Source of the DNA: Monomorium pharaonis
Taxonomy: Eukaryota; Arthropoda; Insecta; Hymenoptera; Formicidae
Length of the DNA stretch: 64,000 nucleotides
Assembly (NCBI RefSeq): GCF_013373865.1
Contig: NC_050473.1
Coordinates: 2,914,001 to 2,978,000 of the forward strand
Direction: 5' to 3'
Below the pieces are notes generated by a model that was not told the origin of the DNA, searched no databases, and was given only the letters and a program-made list of their open reading frames with translations. Below, piece by piece: positions 49,237 through 62,396 of the stretch (position 1 is the first letter of the stretch; every line of letters begins with the position of its first letter). Made by a program: the position numbers and the translations under genes.

Positions 49237-52200
49237 GACGCAATGCAGAGCGTAATGTAATCATGGAACTTTCGTAGAAGGTGTAGCCTTACCATCGAGA
49301 CTCACGGTGTTGTTTGTTTCAAAAATGCGATTTATCAAAGATCAGAAATCCAATTTGAAATGTAAATATTTTACAATTATTTTAAAAACCTTTATTTAAA
49401 ATTTCACAAATAAACGTGTACTTCATGTTGCGCAAGATTTCATCATATAATTTCATAAATATTTCTCTATTGAGAGATATATAATAATTAGCACATTAAT
49501 AGAATTTCTGTACTTCTTGCTTTAGCATCAAAAACGAGATTGATGAATGGTACGAAGATGATCTTTCTGCTACAAAACTTGTGAGTTTATCAACCTTTGA
49601 GTTCATCAAATAAATATATACTGAGAAATAAAATATTCCTGAGTACTGTATCGATTGAGTCTAAAAAACTTCGTTCGCAGAAGAGACTTTGAATTCATGT
49701 GTAGTGCAGAAACAGCCACGTACCTTGACAAAGTTTTAGCAAAGCTAATAATATCAAGTAAACTTTCAATTTTATTCGTAAATAGTCTGGATTTCATGAG
49801 TTTATAAAGTTAATAGAGAACCTAATTACAAGTTACAATCTGAATCAACATTTAAAAACAGACTAATACTTGTCTATGATAACGTGCGCTCGCAAATTAA
49901 ATCAGAATCAAGTGCTGCCTTGTTTGTCTCTTGCTCAATCAATTTCTGAATCTCCTGGATTCCGAGATTCCTATAAATGTCTATTTTATAAATGGCAAGT
50001 GAAAGGAAAGTGCTACAATTTAATAACGGTTGCAGGGAACGAAGTTTGTACTAGTGTAAATTTAGCTGAATTAAGTCTCTCTTAAATAAATGGGAACTGA
50101 CAAGTAAAACAATCGAGACTGTCACAATAGAGCGAATGTGCAGTTAGCTATCAGAAATATAAATATAGAAATAAAGAGTAGCGTATCTTGTGCAGCCCAG
50201 TACTCTAAAGCTTAGCATAAAAGAAGATTTAAATGATAATGCATAGGATTTATTCTACTGCAAAGAATATCGTATCTCTCTTCCATCGCTCATATAAGAC
50301 AAGCATTAATATTATAATAGTCATTTGTAGAGCACAACATGATTGTTTTGATAATAATAATACTAAAATCAATCTATTTAATTTGAAAATTTCATTATGT
50401 CATCATATATCCAATATTTTTTCCTTTTAATTTATGAACTTACTGAATAATAAAAATATAGTTTTCTTGATAAACTATATTTCTTTATATAAACAGATTA
50501 TGTCTATTTCACGTCATATAAATTCATTTCAAATGGTGTCAGTATCGTTACAAACAGTGCGCTTTCAAGTTTCTGAATCGGAATCAATTTCAAATATCCG
50601 TATATCTAAACATTTGAATACTTAGGATCCTGCTACACAGACCACATGCACGATGGTTGATACAATAGTTAATCAGCACGCGCTAATACGGACACGCGAC
50701 ACGCGTCCCGAATTGCACATTGGTGCCATTGTTCTCCGCTCTTGCTCCAAGTGCGGAGCTTAACGATGCCCGGACAATAATAATATCTTTGTGCTAAAAC
50801 ACTACCCTCTTGAATGTAATACTTCTCCATGTCACCTACATCATTATAGTTACCCACTCTGCAAAGCACCGTACTGTGTAAATTCCGTTAACAACGCTCA
50901 CGGGTATAAACTGCATTACTTCTTTCAGCCCTTAGATTCCATGGTTTGTTATGTTTGGCACGCTCTCAATATACAGGCAGTCCCATGACGCGCGACTTTA
51001 ATTTTGATGAGACTTTACGACTCGATATTTTTGCGGGGACAATATTTTTTCCCCTCTAAAAAGGATTGTTTATCGCAAAAATTTAAAATGCGAAAAAAAT
51101 TTGAAGCTTTCAAATCTTAAATAAGTGTAAAATATTCTTTTGATACATTCTTTTCAAGCCGTTTTACATCTATCTTCTTTTCTTCGAGTTTTCATCATAT
51201 TAAAGTGATCATGTTTTCAAAATCACTCTAGGTAATATGCCAACCAAAATGATAAAAAATTTGTCATATCTTTTGCACTTTTCATTGACTGTGTTTCATG
51301 TAAAAAAGCCTCCTCGATATCGCCGGCGAAATAATAATCCATTTTTCAATATTATGTTTTATCATCGTAAATATATACATCTACATATATATATCTCTCT
51401 GCAGTGTATTTTATTATTTCCACTATAGACCGTTGTAGTTTCATTCAATTATAATATTACGGTCATTGCACTAAGCACACTTTTATCAGGAAACTGGCGC
51501 CGTGCTAGCAATTATCCCTAAATGGAACGCGAAATATGTTTCACAATTTTGCCTCGTTCGCTCGTTCATCGAAACGATATAATATGTTGTCCCGGTCTAA
51601 ATCACATATGCGCATTTATATAACTGTATTTCTAGAGGGACGTAGGCGGCACCGACTATCAGTTGCCGAGGCTTTCTCGTCTGCGCGTGACAAAAAATGC
51701 GCGAGAGTAGGGAGGTGATCCTCTATTGTTCTTTCTGAGCTTTCATTTTTTTTATACGCGCGTGGCGAAAATTCCACAGTGAAGGGGCAATTTGCAGTAG
51801 AGTCGTAAATTGGGCGAGCTGGAAACGCCGGTAATGTCGGAGGGTCAATTGATTCACTTGGTTGCGGACTTCTTGTTAAAATCCAGTTTCACTAGAGAGA
51901 AAGCTTTCTGTTCCTATAAAAACTTTAAGAAAAACTGACGATTTCGAGAGTTCTCTCCCTTTCAGAACCTCTTCCTACAGAATTTATTTCAATTTCCTCG
52001 GCCATTATATAATCGATCAATTACAGATGATTTAAAAATTCCTCCAAAAAAGTTTAATGAGCAATTACAGCATTTAAACTTTTCCATGCAAAAACAGATA
52101 TTCTTTTTAAACAAACGTATCAAACAATTTATTAGACAATGAAAATAAACTGCCTCACATAATGAAGGCGGTTATAACATACGTGATAAATGATACTCTT

Positions 52201-54894
52201 CGTTAAAACAAATTTCTACATGTAATTTAAAGCGAGGATGAAGATCTACAACTTACACAATGAGTAAAATTTAAGTACAGTAAATTTACAGTTAAATTTA
52301 AATTTGCGGCAATTTACGCGCCCAAATGGAACTTTTATTAACTATGGACTCTTTTAGAGATTTATGTACTCTTTCTGCATGTATCGTCGAGTTATCTCTG
52401 ATCTACTTCTGCGAGACTTCTATCGATTACAAAGCTCTTGCACTCTCTCCTCTTTAAAATACTGCGTCAAATTTTCATACAATAAACGTTTTGAAAAAAA
52501 GCATGATCGTATATAACGTTAACAGCAGCTGTTACCGTAATTAACACTTTACGTGTAATTTCGTCTGTAAAATTTCTTGCTAATGGCAAAACCATTGAAC
52601 TTTAAAAGAGGCGCCGCGAAACAATAGATAAAAACAGCTAAATCGTACGTTTTTTTTCACTACTATGCAGCGTGGTTGACATTAAACATACAGATTAAAA
52701 TTTAGTAAAAAAAAATATCGTATAAACGCAACAATCTCTTTCTCCGTTTTTTACATGGAGAAAAATAAAACAGATTTATTTAAATACACAGAAAAACAAT
52801 TATAATGCATCTAAAATTTACTTAAATACAGATCAGAAAATAATTTTATGTTAAATTTTTAAATATATTATTGCAAAAAGTTTTGACATTCTAGCAACTA
52901 GCTTAAATAATAGAAATATTTTAATAATTGACATAATTATTTTCAGAGAGAGAAAAAGAGAGGTCTGTATTTTAACAAATTTGTTCCATGTAAATACTTG
53001 TAAATAGATCATTTCGGAAAAATGCTATTAATCAAGTTCAAATGCTACATATTTTATGTAGAAGCTACATAAGAACATATTAATTATTACAGAAAAGCAA
53101 TTAATGCATTTTATAAAAAAAACTTTATAAAAGAACGATCAAATTCCATAATTGTCATAAATAGCCAATTTGTTTGCGTTTGAGATGACTTAAATGCAAA
53201 ACGATTCTGCCAATTCCGATCGGGATCATTAACGTCACTTTCCGTCGCATCGTACCTTCCCCTTGAATCCCGCGGACATTAATCGAGTTTGATATAACAT
53301 CCTATTTTCCTCTACCTCAAGATCCGGAAACAGGTTAACTAGATACCTCCAACTTTGCCACCGCGTCGTATCTCATGAGGATAAAGTATGTCGCACGAGT
53401 ACTACGATGTAGATCGCGATTTGCCACCTTCAGGGAATTATTATTAAGAATTGTTGTACATTAACACGATACAAATCATTATAATAGAATAGACGTCACA
53501 TGAGAAAATAAATTAAGCATTTTGTCATCTCAGTTGACATTTAACATTTTTATTTAATCTTTTTTAAAAAATAATACTGAACGTCCGAATTTTTCTTTGG
53601 CAAATACAATAATTCAATCTTATAAAGACCCGAATTACTTTAAATATTACTCAAAACTAGAAATACTCAAAAGTTTTCAAAGGTCTTAACAAACTTGGAT
53701 GCTTGAAATTCTTAAAACTGTTAAAAATATCTAAATCTTTTTGTTAAAAGTATATAAATGTACAAAATATATATTTAAAAATCGTAAAAAAGTATGTAAC
53801 ATTTTATCATCTAAATTTGAATATAAAAGATGATAAATTTATAATAGTAAAATTTATATAAAAAAATTTTTTAATATAACATTTAACACATTTTTAAAAA
53901 GTATTTTATTTTTAAAAAATTTTGGATAATAATTCCGTAGCAATAAATATTTTGGGCAGAATATTCCTAAAAATTTAAATAAACGCGCTTATTAATACCC
54001 ATGTAACACTATATACACCGCAACTTATGTTTTATGCAATTTATACCAGTACCAGTAAAATATTTATGAATTTTACACATTTCGTACCACACTGTAGATT
54101 CTGCGCGAATCATATTCTCCCGCGTTGCTTCTTTTTCAGTTTTTATTTACTGTATGTTATTGTTAACTGACAAACACATTCCGATCCTTGACAAAATTTG
54201 CGTAGGCAAAGCGTTGTTTTAAAAATTGGATTTTCGAGACAAATGTTAAAAAGATACACACACAATCTACTGCAATTATTTACGCATGTTCATATAAAAG
54301 TAGTAGTAATAATATCTATCTATTATACTAATAATAATAATAATAGTAATGGTGATAACGTGATATTAATTTTAGTTAATAATTTTCCAAGCATAGTAGC
54401 ATTAATAATAATGCTAAGTTTAATTAATAATACTACGGATTTACTATCAATGTGTTAATATTTCATGGATTATTTAATTGACACAATTGTAAAGATTGTG
54501 TATTTTTCAAGGCAATGTAAATAAAAATTATTCGAATTGAAATGCGGAAATTTAAGATCGATCTCTGCTTATTGCAAATCTTCTTGCCGAATTGTGAAAT
54601 AGTATCGTGTCACTTTGTGATATTTACATACCTCACGCGAAGAAGACAAGTAGAAAATTTTAAAATTCTCCGGACTGACACAACTGTGTCTACGTCTGAA
54701 TTTCCATATTTGCTGCAGATCAAAAATGTCGGCCGACATTTTGCGCGAGGAGAAGCATTCGACGGAGATACTGCTCGTCCTTCACGATGAGCGCAAATGC
54801 CACGTTTAAGGAAACTCCGACCGATCGAATTTACGCGAGCACGCAGACTCGGAGGTAAATAACAATAAATGTTATTTGCTCTCATTGTCTTGAA

Positions 54895-55375
54895 AGACGA
54901 TATATAAAGTCGATTTATATCTAATTGTAAGATATATATCAGCACAACACTATCATTATGATGTTAACTTTAAATCAATATTTTACGAATTACGTGTAAT
55001 ATTCGTAATGAGATAACTGTTTTATCTTTTAATAATGCTGGTAATAGCCATCTGTTTTGGCTATTGCCTCAAGCAAATTTAATTTTATGCAATTATCATT
55101 TTAGAATTATGAATAATAATTTTATTTGCTGTCGATGTTTGTGCCTCGCACAAGTTGAATTCGAAATAATTATTATATAGAGATAAAGCGGCATCAAGTA
55201 TAAAGATGATTTGTATTTAAAATATATATATCAGCATTTCCTAACGCTATTATTACCGTGTCATCGGTGTAAATTAATATTTCACCAATTACACGTAATA
55301 TTCGTAACAATACTATTTTGTCCCTTAATACGCAATCTGTTCCGGCCATAAATCCAAATAAATTTAATATATTTC
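54895..55375. repeat. Two diverged tandem copies of a segment of about 180 bp
   Basis: A segment near 54900-55085 and another near 55197-55372 share ordered blocks: ATAAAG, ATATATATCAGCA, a CTAxCATTAT-like block, AATATTT, an AATTACxxGTAATATTCGTAA block and CCAAATTTAAT-like ends. The offset is close to 290 bp. Both are AT-rich and non-coding. This looks like an old duplication or two copies of one degenerate repeat. Confidence 0.5.
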
Positions 55376-56166
55376 ATTACGCAGATTTGAAAGGAAATGA
55401 CAATGTAATTTACTTGTCTCCCGTAACTCTAACCCAAAATTATTATTGTAAAATTGTTATTGTAAAGTTTCAAATATAAAGGTTAAGGTTAATTTGCACC
55501 TATTTATACTACCTCATCATTTTGATGCTACCATTATCATATCAAGCATCAAATTAATGTTATACAAGTACTTTAGGTAATAACTAAATACAAAACAACA
55601 TATTAAATGAAATTAAGCATAAGATAAAATGCGGGATTAATTACGATTATTAATTACAGTACTTACTAATTAAACGCGACACTACTCGACTTGGTGTCAA
55701 CTTCGTTTCCTACCTACGATGTTCTGTTAATGAGCGATAAATTTGAAAGTAATGTCGACAACTTTTCATCCTGCAACACGATTAATAAAGTTGAACTAAT
55801 GAACTAATTAAGACGCGATGGATCGCCCAAAAGTACATAATCGAAATTCAGTGTTGCACACGCGCAATACATCTCGAATGTATAAATCTCATGAAATGCA
55901 TCTATTATTCATGACCGATATATTGCTTTCGTTACTTGAATTATTCGATCCCGCAATTTACGTGTCGCTCCGCGCTCTCAATCCGAGAATAGTGAACAAA
56001 TTACAATCCAAATCGACAAAAATTCAAGGTACGAGACGTGAGATATACTTCAGCATAGCTGAGTAAACAACCGTTAGTAAACAAATGTCATAGAACAATA
56101 ATTTACAATTCCTATTCTTCGCGCTTCGAATTTTTACGTTAATAAATCGCGTAAAATAAATTTGAA

Positions 56167-56253
56167 ATTAATTCAGAATTTGCATCGAGGTGACGCCGAC
56201 TATTTATCTGTTCCGATAAATAATCGTCGTCTCGATGCAAATTCTAAATTAAT
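56167..56253. other. Long hairpin, about 87 bases
   Basis: The left arm (56167-56208) and right arm (56215-56253) are complementary. The outer stem of about 23 pairs with one mismatch includes AGAATTTGCATCGAG and its complement. An asymmetric internal loop follows (GTGACGCCGAC against ATCGTCGT), then an inner stem TATTTATC/GATAAATA closes a 6-base loop TGTTCC. It could be a microRNA-like precursor, or a tiny fold-back element; TTAA occurs near both ends. No transcript evidence is available. Confidence 0.5.
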
Positions 56254-59200
56254 CAGTCAGAATTGATCATGTAGGATAATAGTCACCAATTTTTTTCGAG
56301 AGAAATCGCGGTGCGAAAAGCCAAGATCAAATTCTATTTGCTACTTCGTATATGTAATTCTGTTTGTTACGTTGTACATTTTGATGTATTGCATGCGTAT
56401 ATTAATATACTTTGTGTATATAGCTGTAATGAGTTTTTACATGTGATTCATATTTCACGATATTACAAATGGAATTCCATCTCAAATTTTCCATCAGATC
56501 ATTCAAAGCGGGTAAAAGCGACTAGTGTTACCCGCAGCTCGCTCAACTGCAGCCAAATGACAACATGGCGATCTTGTATAAATATCGGTACTTATTGTCA
56601 GTATATCGCGATGTACGTGCTCCAAGGCTGCAACATCAACAAAGCGCCATGGCCGACTGTTATTATTACGAAATATGTAATGTACCATTGAAACAAGATA
56701 ACTGAATATTCTACTCTGTATAATAGAATCACAGAATAAAATCGAATTCTCTGCTTTTCACATCTGAAATTAATTTCGAATCGTAAGGCAAATCCGACAT
56801 TTGTCTAGAAAGTAAAATACATTTATTGAAATGGAAATTTATGATGGTATTTATATAAATTAATTCCTACTTTTCTCGGTGAATTTTTGCATTATTAGAA
56901 CAATGAAATGGTAAATTTAATTTCAACTTGTATAATTTTTATTTTAAATTTGTATAATTTTACTCAATTATGATTTTATTTATAGCTTTAATGAAATGAA
57001 AAAGTAAATTTAATTTATTATAAAAATATAATAAACTTTTTCTGTTAATTACTAAATTTCTCTATACTCTTCATACAAAATTTTTAAAATAATAATAAAG
57101 TTTAAATTAAAAGTATATAAGGATAATTTTAATCTTTATCAAAACAAGAATCATTCACATATAGTTAAAATTTACTATTAATAATTAACTTTATTTATAC
57201 AATACATATATCAGATTGTTACAATATATAAAAACCCAAAAGATAAAGTTTCTGTTTTGGAAGTTGTAAATTCGACATTTTAGAATAAACGTATATACTT
57301 TTAATTATAAAACAAAAAGAGATATTTTCGTGTTATTTGAAAGCATTGTGTGAATATTGAACTTCTTACAGAATATTTAACGTTTCTTTTGTTGTCACTG
57401 ACAGGATCAGATTTATGTAATGCTGCTTATGCAACTGCGGGATAAAAAAGTAGGCTATATCCAAGAGCTAAATGTATAGAATGTCTGGGGTAATGCAAGC
57501 GTTATCGACATCTTGGACTACTTTAGTCGTTTTACACACGACAAAAAGTAACGCGGTCGAGGGAAAGCTCGGTATGAAAATCGGATGATTATTCGGATAA
57601 AAGTACTTTCTGTATTCCAAATTTTGTATTAGGTTGAAAATTTCAATTTTATGAGCTGTTGCTATTTCGAACTGGGTCATCGATTTAATTTTAGTTTATG
57701 AAGCTAGTGCGAAAGAGCTATTCGATAGAAAGGACACTTTTCCGTCAGATCATATTTTACAATCGTAGACTATCGCGAAGAAAATTATTAAAATATTCGC
57801 TCGAATGATCTTCGTTTGAATTTCTCACATCCTAAACAATTTCGTCAAATAGACTTATTTAAAATATTCTGCCACAATCTGAGAGATACGTTACATTATT
57901 TCCGCTTACAAATATCTCAATTACAAAATGTCTTGTCGAAGAACACAAAGTAAACTGAAGATAGTAATTTTGATACAACGATAGTATGAACTATCAGCTG
58001 TAAGTGATGGATACGCGCGAAACGCTTAAAGATTAAAGTGTTGAGATGAAGACCGATTGAGTTTGCAAAGGTTTGCAAAATGTTCTTTATCGCTATCGAT
58101 CTTGAGAGATCGATTCATATCTACGTCCCGTCATGAAATAAAAGCTTGACGAGCACGTCGAATAACGACTCAGGAAGAAGTCGTTTCTCATGGCGCAGTG
58201 TGGCGTTGCCGGCCACGTCGTAAAAATGCAGATACAACAAGATTATTCACTTTTCAATGCAGCATCATCTTATCACGTGTAAAAAGATACATCGTACAAA
58301 AGGATAAGAATACGATACATCACGGCGCCGGTCGGATTTCCGGTAAAATTTTGTACAGAATACCGTGTGAGGGGAAAGCGCGCGTGATGGGATTCCAAAT
58401 AAATCTCTCTCTCTCTCTCTCTCTTTCACGAGCTCTACAAATAGATCATTGTTGTGTGCAAAAAGATATGATCAAATCCGACCATAAAGGCCCTTAGGAT
58501 ATAAAACATCCGTCTAAAGATCGCAGCTTGCTCGCATATTTAAATTCAAAATTTCTTCCGGCTCGAATATCCCGACCACAGTATTATCAGTTACAATCGA
58601 CAGATTTATGAAATTCTAAAATTTTCTGATTAATCTAGAAACCTGAAGCTTTGGATATCTAAATACTTCGTAAATCTCTATGGAAAAAGATCACCGCGAT
58701 AATTAAGACGTCTAAAATTTTCCGTCGATGGTAACAAACCAAGATCCTGTAATTATTAATTTTAACGTTAGTTATTATATTCACGTTACTTTTTACAGTT
58801 GCTTTTCTTTATCGCTCACAGCAAGTAACGAGAAAACTGCAAACTAAATTTTTCAGGGTACGTATTAATATTTCGCGATGTTGTAAATTCGTCAGTGGTA
58901 CAACAAGGGGCACGAAATTTGTAAATAACAAGCCTTGACTGCAGTAACATTTAGTGCATGCAACTTGAATTATCGTGTTATACGTTAAGTACATTTTTCA
59001 GGAATGTAACTGGCGCATGTAAAAGTTAAAAGTGATGCACGTTCTCTTAACAAATTTACCCGTTGTGCTTAAGTTAAATTATGTCACATTTACTTGCACT
59101 GAAAAGAAGAATAAAAAAGCACACTTGCCTAACAAAATTCAACTTGAAATTTGTCAATGTATTTTAATTTTAAATTTATCGTTTCTTTTCTCATTTGACA

Positions 59201-62200
59201 TTTCGTGGATTAGCTCATTTTTATGTAATACCGTTCAATTTTATGTTGCTCCATAATATCGTGGATTGGATTACTTATATCGTGAATCCGCGCAATACAA
59301 CCATTTACCATTTTACCATCTTTAACGTTTTACCATCTTTGTGCCTCGCGCAGTATCAAACCTGCTACTTTCATCCAATACGCATTAAAGGCGATATTCT
59401 AAGAGGTAAATGTCGGATGGTAACGACGACGTACGACATTCGTGAGACGTGAGAGAAAGAGAGAGAAAAGAGAGAGAAAAGAAAAGAAAGAGAAGAGCAA
59501 AAAGTTTCGCCCCGGTAATTCTCGTAAAGCCCGATAGATCGTTCGATAGCAAATCGAGCGGAAAGGCGAAATCAACGTCATCCTGACGTACCCGATCGAC
59601 GGGCACATAGTCGCACCAGCAGTGGCACCGATATCCATAAACATAAGTGGTTTCCCTGCCGTCTCGCACACGTGTGGACACATTTCGCGAGAACCGAGAA
59701 GCCAAGGAATGCACAAGTCGGATTCAGAGGGTCGTTTTTCCTAAGGAGGCGAAAGATTCACGAAAGGAACGTTTGCAGGGAGATAAAAGAAATATATCCA
59801 GCCAGCTCGCACGAGTTTCGCGTGTAAAGTGAAGCATATACTGCTCGTACTCGTTTAAAGATGCTTTAAAAACCCTTTACGGAACTGAAACGGCGACCCT
59901 TTATCGTTGCAGCGTCCACGCGGTTCAAGCGCTCGGGCGATGAGCCTCGAAAGGCCGAGAGATTCATTTGAATTTGACTTCTCTTATTTTTCCAACTTCT
60001 GCAGGCTTGTTCCTCTCTTAAAGCCGAGAATTTTAGATATAATTTCTCGCGCCTCGTAATTTAGGTCGCTTACGCTACTTGTCGCCTCGGAATAACCGAG
60101 GAATTCTCCATTCCGTCGATCGTATCTTCCGCGCGACATCGTAGCGCGAGGGATCGTTTCGAGGACGCGCACTTGCGGCTTGAATGCTGCATTCGTATGC
60201 CACATTCGGAATACATGTATACAGGGGACAGTTGCAGCAGGCGCTCAAGATGCCAGAAGCGTCCTGATTATTGTTATAGGCCACGCCTGGCAGAACTTAC
60301 GCATCTATTTAGTATCGCGCCATTGTGGTCCCAAGAGGTAGCTGCGACATTGTACGCGCGGCACCCTACCACTTTATTGCTATTGCAAGACACTGATTGC
60401 GAAATATGGTTGTTTAAAGTAGTCGCGAAAGCGCCCTTGAAAGAAGTACACCAGTATACACAGAGTGATAAAAAGCGCCGGGATTCCCAAGCGTACTGAG
60501 AATGATACATTCTCAGAGAAATGTTTCCAGCGAAAATTCCATAATGTAAAGTGTGTAGCAGATTTTTTATGGCGTGAGCTTTTCATCGTGGAGATATTAT
60601 CGTCATCGATATGAAGATTAAGTTTTGAACGGATATTTGCGGAGATTTTTTATTTTTGTCAAAATATAAAATATTGTATCAGAATAAAATATGGGACGTT
60701 CCATAAATTATTGATCTTTTTTTACGGCTTTACTTTGACGCTTTTCATATGGAAAATAACGATGAAAATGTTATCACATAAAAAAAACTTTAAAGTTTTA
60801 TTTAAAAAATCGACGATGTTTGCCATATACATTTATATATTTACTACATATTTTTTACAAAAAACATTTTTCACATTATGAAAAACCTATTTCATGATTT
60901 ATATTCCTTCGTTAAATTTCTTATTTAAAGTATATCTTTTTTAATGTTTTAAAATTTTTTAATATATTTACGCGTTTCGATTTTTTCCTGTCTCCGTATA
61001 TACGATACGATTTAGAACGCGATGTATCTCACGGGATTAAATCCGGGAATCTGAGAGATTAACCAAGAGATTTCATAATTCTAGAAACGAGTGAGAAAAT
61101 CTTAAAGTCAAGATATATTAAATATGAAGGAATTGGTACATCTGATACGGAGCGAAAAATTAAATACGTGAGAGGAAAGTGTCGCACTTACATTTTATGA
61201 TATAAAACGAGTGGAACAATCTTGAATATCGATAGACCACTTGCACTGCAATATTTCATAAGTCAAACGTCTTCACACGCAAAAAGAATTTCGTATTGGC
61301 AAAACCTCGTTCTCTCTGCCGACAGTTTTTAGTTGTAATAGTGTTATTGATAATGCTCTTAAATTGAATTCGCATTATCTGCTTGTGTTTTCCGAATGCG
61401 AGAAACAGCGAAACTGCAGAAACATCCCCGGCAATCTGTATGCAAAAAGAGTCCATAATGAACACCGGGTTGGGTATAGATCGATCGGAATGTCGAAGTA
61501 GTAAAATCGAGACCTAATTGTATGGCACGTAATTATCCTTGAAACGTGTCGAGACGGAGAGTAAGCTTGATTTTAAGCATCCTCGCTCTTCTCTTATCAC
61601 TGAAAACCGATTCAACGTAATGTCCGATCATTTTGTCTATCATTAATTCGGAATTCCTATTTGATAATAATAATTGAATTGAGGCATTATGTAATACGAA
61701 TAATAGTTATTCTCTTGTTTGGTTTATCGGCCGACAATAATTCTATAAATTCATCCGGTGAATGAATTTGTCGCGTGATAAATGACACGGTAACATCTGA
61801 GGTCTTCGTCCCGAAAGACGGCTTTGATGATGAATGGCATTTTTATGCGCTAACTGAACCAGGTCTAAAGAAAATTCATCCATCGAGAGGCACTTAATCC
61901 TCCGCTTTATAGACAACCTGTACAATTCGCGACACAATTCTATACGGAATTGTAAGCGACACGTTCCCGCAGAAATAATCTCGTTTCCCATTCAATCAAA
62001 ACGCTGATTGCAAATATCGCTTCGAGTGAAAATTGTAAACGTGTCACGCGATCGGTGGTCACACGTTGTACATCAAACGTGCAGATAGTTAATTTCGGCA
62101 TCATTAATTTTGATCGCGAGATATCATTTAAATTTATCAAGCCCCGAACATTTAACGACCGAACGAATATTAAGCGAGAGATAAGAGCGCATCGTTTTTC

Positions 62201-62365
62201 GTCCGATCCCGGTTACCTTCCTCGAAGAGACGGCAATAGATTAAATTACTAGCGCGACAGGTCGCCACGAGCGGTACCCTCGGGATTAAAAGTGATGTTG
62301 CCGGTGGTTTCGCGCTGAAGGCAGCGGCCCGTAAAGGATTAAGCAAGTCCCCAGGACGACGAAGA

Positions 62366-62396
62366 GAAAGAGAGAGAAAGAGAGAGAGAGAGAGAA
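62366..62396. repeat. Short GA-rich tract
   Basis: Imperfect GA repeat (GAGAAAGAGAGAGAAAG and on), a short microsatellite within CpG-rich DNA. Confidence 0.85.

Noticed and set aside
59385..60510. Open frames at 59385-59716 (minus) and 60173-60499 (plus)
   Set aside because: No recognisable motif; competing frames on both strands and no convincing splice context.
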